A DNA stretch of 64,000 bases from an uncultured Eubacteriales bacterium (GTDB lineage Bacteria > Bacillota > Clostridia > Oscillospirales > Acutalibacteraceae). A program made the translations under genes and the position numbers. Below are positions 24,340-33,845 of the stretch, in pieces. The notes under the pieces were generated by a model. The model searched no databases. It saw nothing but the letters and a program-made list of their open reading frames with translations, and was not told the DNA's origin. The stretch is from positions 1-64,000 of the forward strand of contig CAKSGV010000002.1 in assembly GCA_934454845.1 (NCBI GenBank), read 5' to 3'. Each line of letters begins with the position of its first letter. Positions within the stretch are counted from its first letter, which is position 1.

Positions 24340-24490
24340 TTCTTTCTTCTTCACTCTTATTTCAAATAAAGTCTGATACGGGATTTTTGGGAAGTAAAAG
24401 TAATAGGTAAGAGGTAATAAGTTCGGTGTCGGCTTCGCCGACGGATTAATAAAATTCGTTACAAATATAGATTATCAACAGATTTGTGGG

Positions 24491-24509
24491 CGGGATTTTT
24501 ACTTATTAC
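24491..24509 (+). repeat. Direct repeat copy 2 (19 bp)
   Basis: Identical to 24321-24339. The sequence before this copy (GATTTGTGGG) is not the terminator arm seen at copy 1, so the identity is confined to the 19 bases. Confidence 0.55.
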
Positions 24510-24595
24510 AACCCGTGCTTTTTTTCTATCAGTCACATATAATTCCGAAAACTGAAAAGTCAGCGGAATTTTTTTGTTTTTAAGTTATAAAAAGC

Positions 24596-24626
24596 TTGAT
24601 TCGTTCATAGGTGAACGTGTTATAAT
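24596..24626 (+). promoter_or_regulatory. MerR-type promoter-like element
   Basis: TTGATT (24596-24601) and TATAAT (24621-24626) are separated by 19 bases, longer than normal. The spacer holds the dyad CGTTCA-TAGG-TGAACG (24602-24617). An over-long spacer with a dyad between the boxes is the layout of MerR-family activated promoters. No MerR gene is in the window. It lies about 255 bases before the surface protein gene, with hairpins in between. Confidence 0.45.
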
Positions 24627-24881
24627 GAATTCAAACTGACAGCGGTAAAGCGCTGTCAAAATGCCTTACGGCATTAAGAAAATCAAAAATTTTCGTAAAA
24701 ATTCATTGAAACAATAAAATAGTCGCACTGCTGTGCGACGCGGCTGTCGCCGTACATAGGCTTAAATCCTTTGATTTTATGTTATACTACCTATATATGA
24801 AAGAATTTTTGCCGTTTGTCTTCAGCTTTCCTTAAAGATATAAAACGAATTGCCTGATACTGTAAAAGGAGCATAGGATAG

Positions 24882-27284
24882 ATGACTCTCTTAAAAAGAA
24901 TTGCAAGCGTGGCACTGTGTCTGTGCTTAGGTCTTAGTCTGCTTTACATAGCGGCACCTATGAAAGCTAAAGCTGCAGACGCTATAGCGAGCCCGAGCGT
25001 AAAATTCGGAAAGCCTTATAGATCTTGTTGGAACCCCGGAAAAGATATTACAAGTATGGGTGTCGGAGCATATCTACAAGGTCAGCCCACTATTGTAAAG
25101 ACAGAAACCGAAATAAGTAACGGGAAACGAATAAACTTTAAAACCGACCAGGATAAAAACTACGAATATGTTTATTACCCTTTTACAACAAGTCTTAAAC
25201 TTCCGGCTCATACGACCTGCACTTTGGATCAGATTTTTACATTAATCAGTGCGAAACAAATTACATCAAGCACAAAAGCAACTGCGGCAGCCAGCTTTGA
25301 AGTGCTTTATTTCGGCGAAGATCCCGCGCCTGATGATACTGTGATAAAACTTGCCACTAAAGACACGGCTTCCTCTGCCGCTTACGGCTCAGATAACGGT
25401 CAGGCTCTGCTTAGAGGATACCGAGTTGGGAAATCCGCTAAAAATGACGATGGCAAAACGCGCTATATAGATACAGACGCGGTGAAATCGAATGTAGTTA
25501 AGTGCATTTATAAAAACGACACTGATTATACGCAGACTGTTTCACTGAACTTTGGCTTTTGGGCATGTACACAGTATGCAACCAGATATACAAACTGCTT
25601 TGATATTACATTCGATGTTAAGTTCGGCACGATTACCGCCGAAGAGTTAGTTACTTTAGAGCCTAACGGCGCTGTTCTAAGCACCACTACCCGCATTGTA
25701 ACATACGGTAAATCATACGGAGCACTGCCTACGCTTACAAGACTTGGTTATGACTTTGGTGGGTGGTATACAGCAAACACGGGTGGCAGTAAGGTGACAG
25801 GTTCTACCACTGTTTCAATTTACGGCGCTCATAAGCTCTATGCGAGGTGGACTCTAAAAAAACTTACAGTTACCTTTGATGCCGGAAATGGCTCTTTAAG
25901 CACAAAAACCAAAACCGTGACCTATAGCGAAAAATACGGCGACCTACCGGTGCCCACTCGGGATAACTTCAGTTTCGGAGGCTGGTTTACGAAAAGTAAC
26001 GGCAAGGGCATGGAGATCACAAGTAAGTCGACAGTTGATATCACCGAGAATCAGACTCTTTATGCTTATTGGGTGGGCCAGCCCTCACCGAATTGGCGTT
26101 CAAGCGTTTCGATACCATACGGTCAAAGAAGTGTATCATTGTTTAGTCTTTCGCTAAGCAGGGAGTCTTATGACTATACCTATGAGCTGTATCAATGTGA
26201 TGATATTAACGGAACAAATGCAAGATTTGTGGATTCGACTTCTATTACGATAGAGGAATGGGGGCGCAATTTGGAGGTCCCCGAAAATCTAATTGTCGGC
26301 AAGAAGTATTATTTCTATGCAAAAGTCACCCTCACTGAAAATAACGCTCCCTACAAAAGCGCCACGGTAACAGGTCCTGTAACAGAACTGACGGTTGTTA
26401 AAGCCACGCCAAAACCGTCTGATTTTCCGACCGCCGAAATTGAACTTACGAAAAGTCCGAGATTAGGCAATCATTCGCTTGTAGGCGGTTCTATGATTAA
26501 TCCTAATAACGTGGCTGCGGTTTCCGGAACATTCGGTTGGGAAAACAGCGATGAGATTCTTACTCAGACGGGCTTGAATCAGAGTAAATATGTTATTTTC
26601 ACGCCTGATGATCAGAGCAATTATACCACGGCAAGATTCAGAACAAATGTAAATATAAGGTGTCAGCATAAATATGCAGACACCGGAAATGTAATCACGG
26701 CTGCCACCTGCACAGAAATCGGCTATATGCGTCAAATTTGCTCTCTTTGCTCGGCAACTTCCAAAAGGGTTATTCCGGCTTTAGGTCACGACTATGAAAA
26801 CGGCACCTGGCAGATAACCGTTACACAGCATTATAAAAAGTGCTTAAGGTGCGAAAGCACCGATACCCCTGCCGACCACACATTCGGCGAATGGTCCGGA
26901 GGAAAGCGTGCTTGCTCAGGGTGCGGCTATGAAGAAGCGGAGATCGTAAGTATTACTGTTATTTGGAGCGATATGACCTATACTTATACCGAAGGCGACT
27001 GGGATCCCGAAACTCACGAGTATGCTTTAGGCGAATGGACAACTGACGGCAACCTGATCACTGTCGAAAATCAGGGCAACAATAAAGTCACGGTATCTTT
27101 CGATTATTCGCAGGAAAACGGCAATGTCTACGGGCAGTTTACGGATGAAAACGGTACTGCCGTAATAAGTTCTGTGTCGATCCCCATTTCCGGCAAGAAA
27201 TACGCAAGATTGATTTTGAGCGGGAAACCGAAACAAAATCTTACAAATGAAACAGTAGGTAAGATTACGATTCATATTGAATAA
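24882..27284 (+). CDS. Secreted cell-surface protein with InlB B-type repeats
   Basis: This 800-residue protein has a Sec signal peptide (basic start, hydrophobic helix, cleavage probably near AKAADA at about 31). A unique domain of about 220 residues follows, then two Listeria-Bacteroides (InlB B) repeats at about 258-325 and 327-400, each with a GGW[YF] core (DFGGWYTANTGG, SFGGWFTKSNGK) and ending LYARW/LYAYW. The C-terminal part has Cys-pair motifs (CSLCSAT, PALGHDYENG, CSGCGY) seen repeatedly in clostridial surface proteins. No LPXTG or cell-wall-binding repeat was seen, so attachment is unclear. Adhesion is possible, but function is unknown. AAAGGAG precedes the ATG. Confidence 0.85.
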   Translation: MTLLKRIASVALCLCLGLSLLYIAAPMKAKAADAIASPSVKFGKPYRSCWNPGKDITSMGVGAYLQGQPTIVKTETEISNGKRINFKTDQDKNYEYVYYPFTTSLKLPAHTTCTLDQIFTLISAKQITSSTKATAAASFEVLYFGEDPAPDDTVIKLATKDTASSAAYGSDNGQALLRGYRVGKSAKNDDGKTRYIDTDAVKSNVVKCIYKNDTDYTQTVSLNFGFWACTQYATRYTNCFDITFDVKFGTITAEELVTLEPNGAVLSTTTRIVTYGKSYGALPTLTRLGYDFGGWYTANTGGSKVTGSTTVSIYGAHKLYARWTLKKLTVTFDAGNGSLSTKTKTVTYSEKYGDLPVPTRDNFSFGGWFTKSNGKGMEITSKSTVDITENQTLYAYWVGQPSPNWRSSVSIPYGQRSVSLFSLSLSRESYDYTYELYQCDDINGTNARFVDSTSITIEEWGRNLEVPENLIVGKKYYFYAKVTLTENNAPYKSATVTGPVTELTVVKATPKPSDFPTAEIELTKSPRLGNHSLVGGSMINPNNVAAVSGTFGWENSDEILTQTGLNQSKYVIFTPDDQSNYTTARFRTNVNIRCQHKYADTGNVITAATCTEIGYMRQICSLCSATSKRVIPALGHDYENGTWQITVTQHYKKCLRCESTDTPADHTFGEWSGGKRACSGCGYEEAEIVSITVIWSDMTYTYTEGDWDPETHEYALGEWTTDGNLITVENQGNNKVTVSFDYSQENGNVYGQFTDENGTAVISSVSIPISGKKYARLILSGKPKQNLTNETVGKITIHIE

Positions 27285-27312
27285 AACCTAAAAATTAAAT
27301 ATTTTTATTTTT

Positions 27313-27344
27313 AAAGCGGACATAAACTGTCCGCTTTCTTTGTT
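27313..27344 (+). terminator. Terminator; GGACA-N5-TGTCC hairpin copy 1
   Basis: AAAGCGGACA and TGTCCGCTTT pair around TAAAC and are followed by CTTTGTT. It ends the surface-protein gene. The core GGACA-N5-TGTCC recurs at 27657 and 35354. Confidence 0.75.
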
Positions 27345-27374
27345 ATCATAGACAATACAAAGGAGGAAATAAAA

Positions 27375-27641
27375 ATGGATAAACCTAAAAAAATCATTTT
27401 AAATCACAGATCAATAACATTAAAACAAGGAAATTATTATTTTTGGCTTGAAGCAAAGGTAGAGCCAACAAGCGCAGCACAAAGTGTGAATTTTTTAAGT
27501 GAAAACACCGAAATAGCTGTGGCAAAAGGGCAGGGCAGATCCTGTTCGGTGTTTGCGGCAAAGATTGGAGAAACTGAAATTATAGCTTTTTCACCCGCCG
27601 ATGAAAGCTTAAAAGCAAGCTGTAAAATAAAAATTAAATAA
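27375..27641 (+). CDS. Single-domain bacterial Ig-like (BIG_2-type) protein
   Basis: This 88-residue protein is one Ig-like group 2 domain and nothing else: it starts with KKIILNHRSITLKQG, then LEAKVEPTSAAQSVNFLSEN, AVAKGQG, and ends SLKASCKIKIK. It has no signal peptide. The same domain opens the RHS protein encoded next (PKQILINLRLMTIRKG ... CKIHAVKTGTTKVHCISN), so the small gene looks like a stand-alone paralogue of the RHS N terminus. A GGAGG site lies before the ATG. Its own terminator (27657) separates it from the RHS gene. A chaperone or partner role is speculation. Confidence 0.7.
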   Translation: MDKPKKIILNHRSITLKQGNYYFWLEAKVEPTSAAQSVNFLSENTEIAVAKGQGRSCSVFAAKIGETEIIAFSPADESLKASCKIKIK

Positions 27642-27656
27642 AAATAAAAAAATTTT

Positions 27657-27690
27657 AAAACCGGACAAAAGCTGTCCGGTTTTATTGTTA
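27657..27690 (+). terminator. Terminator; GGACA-N5-TGTCC hairpin copy 2
   Basis: AAAACCGGACA and TGTCCGGTTTT form an 11-bp perfect stem with loop AAAGC, followed by ATTGTTATT. It lies 15 bases after the small Ig-like gene. Confidence 0.75.
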
Positions 27691-27769
27691 TTATGATAAT
27701 GCCGGAAAATAAAAAACAACAATTCCGGCAAATTACTGCAGTAAAAAATAAAAAAACGGAGTGAAAAAA

Positions 27770-30700
27770 ATGGCTGTAAAACCAAAACAAATTTTAATTA
27801 ATTTAAGACTTATGACAATAAGAAAAGGAAGCAATTATCGAACTTTGTATTGCGATATATCTCCCTGTAATGCTTCAAAGAGCGTCACATGGAAATGTGA
27901 TAATACGGATATCTTACAAATAGACCCTAATGGACTTAATTGCAAAATTCACGCAGTTAAAACCGGCACTACTAAAGTACACTGTATTTCGAACGTCGAC
28001 AGCAGCGTAAAGGTAACTTGTACTGTAAAAATTGAATTCGTTGATGTTGAAAGTGTTCATATAGTCCCAAGCTCGATGGGCTTAAAAAAAGGCGAGAAAA
28101 AAACCTTTAAGGCTGTCATAACACCTTCCGGAGCTTCAAATAAAACAGTTTACTGGGAAAGCAGTGCGCCGTCAAAAGTCAGAATAAATCGGTATACCGG
28201 AGAAGCCGAAGGAATGGCAATTTCAGAAGATAATTATTATGCAATTTTTGCAACTTCTGAATCTAATCCTGATATTTGCGGATACGCAGAAGCATATCTC
28301 AGAACATACAGGCCTGTAACAGCAATTCATTTGTACCCTTCGGATATTATAATTAAAAAAGGCACCACTGTAAGACCTTCGCATTCTTTTGAACCTGAAG
28401 ATCCATCTTTTGTCGATGTTACTTATTCAAGTGAAAATCCTAAAATTGCATCTATTGATAATTTAGGTTATATCACAGGTAAAAAAGTCGGTAAGACGCG
28501 CGTGATGATAAAGACAGTTAAAGAAGGCGTTGTCGGATATGCAAATGTAACAGTTAAAAGAGGTGCCGTTCCTGATTTTGAACAGGCTAAAAACGCAGCT
28601 TGGGAAAGCTATATTCAGGACCCTGTAGACGCTTATACAGGAGCACATGTTCTTGAGCACAATTTTATGAGTCTTTTCTGCGGAAGAGATGTTCATTTGA
28701 GTGGTAAATACAACTCTTCAAAGCTTTGTAAAGGCTCTCTCGGCGTCGGCTGGTATCTTAATATCGATAAAAAAATAGAAAATGATGATTATTCCTGCAG
28801 TATAAAGCTTTTTGAATCACCATCTGAATATAATGAGTTTTCAGGGGAGTACGGTTCGTCGATTTATCACTGCACCAATCCTGCAAAAGGTCTTTATACG
28901 ATAACCGATAACAGAACTTCATACGGCACAAGATATACTGTAAATAATAACAACGAATCTACAGAGTATTATAACCATAACGGAGTGCTTGAACGCATAA
29001 TAGATAAAAACGGATTTGTAACGAATATAACAAGATCCGGAAATATTACAACTGTGACCGATAAACTTACAAATAAGAAAATGTTTATTGAAAAGAACTC
29101 TGACGGACTGGTTACAAAAATTTATGATGAAAATGACAGACAGGTCCTTTTCACTTATACAGATGAATGCTTGACTTCTATTTGTGATATTAACGGCAAT
29201 ACTATTTCTTATACTTATGATGAAGACGGTAAAGTATTGTCGGGAACAGACGCAAACGGCGTTAAATTCTTTGAGGATACTTATGACGAATGCGGAAGAG
29301 TTATTTCACAAAAAGACGCGATCGCAGGCTCTACTCCGTCGCAGTTTGAGTACACCGAAGATACTGTAAGAACGCTTAAAGACAGAAACGGTAAACAGAG
29401 CGTAAGAACGTTTTCTTCAAACGGTCTTTTGACAGAAATTGTCGATGAAAACGGTTCAATAAAGCGTTTTGAATACGATTCCAATAATAATATGACTCTT
29501 GAACAGGATCATAACGGTAAAGCGATCTGTAAAGAATTTAACAGTTATAATAAGCTTACCGATATTTATGACAGAAACGGAAATCATACGCATTTATCTT
29601 ATGACTCTAATTTTAACATTACAAGAATAGATTATCCTGAGGTCAACGGCGAAAAGCCTTTCGAAACATTTACTTATAATGCGAGAAACCAGCTCGTTTG
29701 CCATACTGATCTCAGAGGCACTCAGACGGTTTATACTTATGATCTTAACGGTCTGCCCGTAAGCAAAAAAGTCGGAGAGAAAAATGCCGAGCTTTATACT
29801 TATAAAAACGGTCTTATAAAAACAAAGACAAATTCCGCAGGAACCGTTACGACTTATACCTATAACACTCTCGGTCAGATGATATCCGAAACAACGGATA
29901 ATAAAACTACCTCTTATGAATACGATCTTATGGGAAATCTTCTTAAAACTACCGATCCTTTGGGAAATGTTAAAACTATTGCTTATGATAAGAACTATAA
30001 GAAAATTTCAGAAAAAGACGCAAAAGGCAATATTACACGCTATGAGTATAACGGTAATATGAAAAATACAGCAGTTATAACTCCTGATAATAACAGAACA
30101 ACTTTTGCTTATGACGGTGAAGACAGACAGATTAAGATCACCGATCAGGCAGGAAATGTTTCTAAAATTCAGTATGACGCCGCGGGAAGAATTATTTCAA
30201 AAACCGACGCTCTTAATAACTCTATAACCTATGAGCTTGACGGCGCCGGAAATATTATAAAAGAAACAAATGCCCTCGGCGCTTCCGTTTTAAAAGAATA
30301 TGATGATAACGGAAATGTTATAAAGATCACTCAACCTGACGGAAATTCGGAAATTTATCAGTATAACTCAATGAATAAGCTGATAAGAACAGTTAACTCA
30401 TTTATGGGAACAACTATATTTGAGTATTCGCCGGCAGGAGATCTTTTGAGCGAGACCGATCCTCTTGGAAATAAGAAGACTTATACCTATGATATGTACG
30501 GCAATAAGCTTACTTCGACCGACGCCATGGGCAATACTACAACTTATACCTATGACTCGGAAAACAGACTTCTTACCGAAACCGATCCGCTCGGCAATAC
30601 CGTAACAAATACCTACGACGCTTTAGAAAGACTTGTTTCGGTAACCGATAAGAGAAACAATACAACACATTATGGGTATGACGCTTGCGGCAGAAGAACA

Positions 30701-33133
30701 ACTGTGACCGATCCTCTCGGCAATACATTTACAACAGTTTACGATGCTAACGGAAATGTTATCAAAACTCTTGACGCCAAGTCAAAGCCGATTACAGAAA
30801 CAACTTATAACTCTCTTAACCTTCCTGTTACAGTTCACGAGCAGACAGGCGATGTTAAAACTATGACCTATAATGCTCTCGGAAAAGTTGCCACTGTTAC
30901 CGACGCGCTTAATAATACCAAACAGTATACTTATGATTCTCTCGGCAGAAACAGTGCTGTTAAAGATGCGCTTAATAATACTTCCGGAATTGTTTTTGAT
31001 AATATCGGCAATATTCTTAAGCTTTACGGTCCTATGGGAGCTTCTACGGATTATACTTACGATTCCACAGGAAAACTTTTAACGGAATCGACTCCGTCTG
31101 GCTCGACAGTTTCTTATACCTACAATGAAATGGACCTTAAAAAAGAGTTCACCAATGCCCGCGGCGATAAGCGCAAGTTCTTCTATGACGCCGCTGGAAG
31201 AATAACAGGTTACGAGTCAAAAGAAGAAAGAGTAAGCTATACCTATGATAAGAATAATAACCTATTGACAGTCACCGACAGTAACGGTACAATAGAAAGA
31301 GAATTTGATGCCCTTAACCGTGTTATCTCCTGCACCGATACCGAGGGAAGAAAGATTTCTTATGAGTATGACCAGGGCGGTAATATCATTACTCTTACTT
31401 ACCCCGATAATACCACGGTTTCGTACACTTATGACGCAAATAATAATCTTATCACCGTAACAGACTGGGCGAACCGCGTAACAACTTATGCATATGATGT
31501 TAATAACAAGCTAATATCCGAAACAAAGTCTAACGGAGCAGTAACATTGTCTGAATATGACGATAAGCAAAGGCTTATTTCTTATAAGGCAAAAACCGCT
31601 TTTGAAGAGGTAATTGAGGAATATGAGTATCAGTACGACAGCGTTGGTAATATTTTGACAGAAAAAACTCTTGCAGAAGAAAAAGATTTATGCTATACTT
31701 ATGATAAACTATTAAGAGTTACTTCCAGAACTGTTAAAAACAGCTGTAATAATCCCATCGGCGTTGAGAACTATTCTTACGACGCGGCAGGAAATATCCT
31801 TTCGAATCCCTTAGGCACGTCTATTTACGATGTAAATAACAGGCTTACTTCCTATAATGGAACAAATGCCTTTTATGACGCAGACGGTAATATGACAACT
31901 ATTCCTTATGGATCGTTCGGGGATTGCAAGTATGATTCTTCAAACAGATTAATAAAATCTGATTATAGGGAATATACTTATAATGCCGAAGATGTTAGAC
32001 TTACTTCCTCTTATCTTGATGAAGTTACGGAATACTGTTACGATACTCTTCCGAAACTTTCGCGCCTGCTCTTTAAAAAGACCGGTAATAAGATTACAAA
32101 GTATGTTTACGGCGTAGGTCTTATCGCAGAGGAAACGGGCGACGATTATAAGGTATACCACTTTGACCTTCGCGGAAGCACCATCGCTCTCACAAGTAAA
32201 TGGGGCTGCGTAAGCGATAAGTATATCTATGATACTTACGGCAGAATAATTAACGGTTACGGAAACAGCAACGTAATATTCAAGTTCTGCGGAAAAGACG
32301 GAGTTGTAACCGATCCGAGCGGTCTTTTGTATATGCGTGCGCGTTATTATTCACCGGTTCTTCGAAGATTTATCAATTCCGATGTTGTTGCAGGTGAGAT
32401 TTCCGACTGCATTACACTTAACCGCTATGCTTATGCTAACGGCAACCCCGTTTCAAATACCGACCCGTTCGGTTTAAGTGCGGAAAGAAGCGCTTTAGGC
32501 GGACTTGATAATAAATTCTACAAATTACTTAGACTTTTTAATGTTAGCTTAGATGCAAATCTTTATAATAAAAAGTTATTTAACGTTAGTACACTGTTCG
32601 GCGGAATAAAAGCTAAAATGACAGCTAATGTTAGACTGCAGGTAAACAAAAGCGGCAGATATGATTTCAAATTTAATTTTGATAAATCTAAAAATATTCA
32701 AGCTAATTTTAAACTCTATGAGGATAAGGACACTTCGCTGTCTACAGGTATTTATACTGATACAAAGAGAAAAGCAGTAGGTGTTTTTGTAAATTACTCT
32801 TTGGGTGATATCAGTTTTTCAATTAAAAGACAGATAGGCTTAAAATCTACTGTTTATTCATTAGGTGTTTCTATGATGACTGATGAAAAAGGTAAAACCG
32901 GAGCTTCTCTGAATTTTGAATTTGAAAAGACTCATTTGGCTGATCTTGGAATGAAAGCTGCGATTGCAGTAGGGGTGCTTGCAGCTCCTGCATTACCCGG
33001 TTTAGTTTCTTCTGCCGCGGCTGCTGCCGGATCCGCTGTAGCTGCTGCCGGAACTGCTATGGTGGCGTATGCTGATAAAATTGGTAGTTTTGCAAACATT
33101 TTTTCACAAGGTTTTAGTTATGCCGCTGCATAA
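27770..33133 (+). CDS. Giant RHS/YD-repeat protein with N-terminal Ig-like domains and variable C terminus
   Basis: The product has 1787 residues. Three Ig-like (BIG_2) domains occupy about residues 1-265. A junction DPVDAYTGAHVLEHNF opens the RHS part, and dozens of YD repeats (pattern TYDxxGN...TDxxGN) run to about 1450, expected to form a hollow shell. The RHS core closes with YHFDLRGSTIALT, YDTYGRI, GLLYMRARYYSPVLRRFINSD and NPVSNTDPFGLS (to about 1564). The last 220 residues are unique: a beta-rich stretch, then an Ala/Gly-rich hydrophobic tail. This is the place of a toxin tip in polymorphic toxins, but I do not recognise an enzyme. There is no signal peptide. I start at ATG 27770, 9 bases after CGGAG. 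Confidence 0.92.
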   Translation: MAVKPKQILINLRLMTIRKGSNYRTLYCDISPCNASKSVTWKCDNTDILQIDPNGLNCKIHAVKTGTTKVHCISNVDSSVKVTCTVKIEFVDVESVHIVPSSMGLKKGEKKTFKAVITPSGASNKTVYWESSAPSKVRINRYTGEAEGMAISEDNYYAIFATSESNPDICGYAEAYLRTYRPVTAIHLYPSDIIIKKGTTVRPSHSFEPEDPSFVDVTYSSENPKIASIDNLGYITGKKVGKTRVMIKTVKEGVVGYANVTVKRGAVPDFEQAKNAAWESYIQDPVDAYTGAHVLEHNFMSLFCGRDVHLSGKYNSSKLCKGSLGVGWYLNIDKKIENDDYSCSIKLFESPSEYNEFSGEYGSSIYHCTNPAKGLYTITDNRTSYGTRYTVNNNNESTEYYNHNGVLERIIDKNGFVTNITRSGNITTVTDKLTNKKMFIEKNSDGLVTKIYDENDRQVLFTYTDECLTSICDINGNTISYTYDEDGKVLSGTDANGVKFFEDTYDECGRVISQKDAIAGSTPSQFEYTEDTVRTLKDRNGKQSVRTFSSNGLLTEIVDENGSIKRFEYDSNNNMTLEQDHNGKAICKEFNSYNKLTDIYDRNGNHTHLSYDSNFNITRIDYPEVNGEKPFETFTYNARNQLVCHTDLRGTQTVYTYDLNGLPVSKKVGEKNAELYTYKNGLIKTKTNSAGTVTTYTYNTLGQMISETTDNKTTSYEYDLMGNLLKTTDPLGNVKTIAYDKNYKKISEKDAKGNITRYEYNGNMKNTAVITPDNNRTTFAYDGEDRQIKITDQAGNVSKIQYDAAGRIISKTDALNNSITYELDGAGNIIKETNALGASVLKEYDDNGNVIKITQPDGNSEIYQYNSMNKLIRTVNSFMGTTIFEYSPAGDLLSETDPLGNKKTYTYDMYGNKLTSTDAMGNTTTYTYDSENRLLTETDPLGNTVTNTYDALERLVSVTDKRNNTTHYGYDACGRRTTVTDPLGNTFTTVYDANGNVIKTLDAKSKPITETTYNSLNLPVTVHEQTGDVKTMTYNALGKVATVTDALNNTKQYTYDSLGRNSAVKDALNNTSGIVFDNIGNILKLYGPMGASTDYTYDSTGKLLTESTPSGSTVSYTYNEMDLKKEFTNARGDKRKFFYDAAGRITGYESKEERVSYTYDKNNNLLTVTDSNGTIEREFDALNRVISCTDTEGRKISYEYDQGGNIITLTYPDNTTVSYTYDANNNLITVTDWANRVTTYAYDVNNKLISETKSNGAVTLSEYDDKQRLISYKAKTAFEEVIEEYEYQYDSVGNILTEKTLAEEKDLCYTYDKLLRVTSRTVKNSCNNPIGVENYSYDAAGNILSNPLGTSIYDVNNRLTSYNGTNAFYDADGNMTTIPYGSFGDCKYDSSNRLIKSDYREYTYNAEDVRLTSSYLDEVTEYCYDTLPKLSRLLFKKTGNKITKYVYGVGLIAEETGDDYKVYHFDLRGSTIALTSKWGCVSDKYIYDTYGRIINGYGNSNVIFKFCGKDGVVTDPSGLLYMRARYYSPVLRRFINSDVVAGEISDCITLNRYAYANGNPVSNTDPFGLSAERSALGGLDNKFYKLLRLFNVSLDANLYNKKLFNVSTLFGGIKAKMTANVRLQVNKSGRYDFKFNFDKSKNIQANFKLYEDKDTSLSTGIYTDTKRKAVGVFVNYSLGDISFSIKRQIGLKSTVYSLGVSMMTDEKGKTGASLNFEFEKTHLADLGMKAAIAVGVLAAPALPGLVSSAAAAAGSAVAAAGTAMVAYADKIGSFANIFSQGFSYAAA

Positions 33134-33161
33134 TAAATAATTTGATTTTGAGGTTATTTAA

Positions 33162-33845
33162 TTGGATATTTATTATTCTCTGTTTACTTTCCCGTGGGCA
33201 ATCGTTTATGTTTTGACTTTAGTATTTGGAATTTGTCTTAAGTTTTCTAAGGATAGAAAAGATTATTTATATTTTTTACAAAAAGTTGATTTGCTTGAAA
33301 ATAATAAAGATACAGAGATTTTATCAATAAAGTTTTGCGAGGATTATATAAAAACACATAAATTTTCTTTCTTCAATGACACTGTAAGACTAAGAATTAT
33401 AACGAATTCATTGTTTGATGAAAAAATAAATGTGGATTATTATAATTTGATTAAAAATAATTATTTTTGGTCAACAACTCCGCAAGAATTTGAAGGAATT
33501 ATTGTTTTATGTTTCATACTTTATTTTAAGGTTAATCCTAAAGTGTATAAACTTTTCTTAAGCCGTTTGGAAAACAGCAGAAAAATGAAGAATCCGTACA
33601 GAAAATTCCGCAGACTTACTGATACAAATAATCTTGAGGGTATCTTATCCGATCAATACAATGAACCTCTTTTGCAGTATCTTCAATGCTTATTTGCAGA
33701 ACGTGCAGCTAAAAAGAAAGGTCTTGAAAATTCCGAAGAATTTTTAAAAAAGGCTGACGAGATAAGCACTCAAGACGAGAGAATTTCTCCTAATAAGGAA
33801 AATATCATTTCTTTGGTTGAAAGGTTTGATAAAGAAAATGAATAA
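33162..33845 (+). CDS. Membrane-anchored protein of unknown function, candidate immunity protein
   Basis: This 227-residue protein starts at TTG 33162 with GAGGTT upstream, 28 bases after the RHS gene. It has one N-terminal transmembrane helix (WAIVYVLTLVFGICL), then a soluble, mostly helical domain ending in a repeat-like helix pair (LLQYLQCLFAERAAKKKG, EEFLKKADEIS). Its position straight after an RHS protein with a variable tip is that of an immunity gene; no sequence motif proves it. It overlaps the next gene by 8 bases. The base composition is very A+T-rich. Confidence 0.6.
   Translation: MDIYYSLFTFPWAIVYVLTLVFGICLKFSKDRKDYLYFLQKVDLLENNKDTEILSIKFCEDYIKTHKFSFFNDTVRLRIITNSLFDEKINVDYYNLIKNNYFWSTTPQEFEGIIVLCFILYFKVNPKVYKLFLSRLENSRKMKNPYRKFRRLTDTNNLEGILSDQYNEPLLQYLQCLFAERAAKKKGLENSEEFLKKADEISTQDERISPNKENIISLVERFDKENE

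Larger units (their letters stand above)
24331..24881. other. Gene-free, hairpin-rich intergenic stretch
   Basis: No gene with a ribosome site was found. The stretch holds a 19-bp repeat shared with 24321-24339, a GTCGGC/GCCGAC hairpin at 24428-24442, a MerR-type promoter-like element at 24596-24626, and four more short hairpins: GACAGCG/CGCTGTC (24638-24657), ATGCC/GGCAT (24661-24674), GTCGCAC/GTGCGAC (24722-24739) and CGGC/GCCG (24741-24752). The base composition changes here from G+C-richer on the left to A+T-rich on the right. Confidence 0.6.

Noticed and set aside
24187..24369. 60-codon frame after the recombinase remnant
   Set aside because: It starts in the -35 box, runs through a terminator and has no ribosome site.
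27770..33133. Repeated short DNA motifs in the RHS gene as a CRISPR or satellite array
   Set aside because: The repetition is codon-based (YD repeats such as TYDxxGN), with varying unit length and a continuous reading frame.
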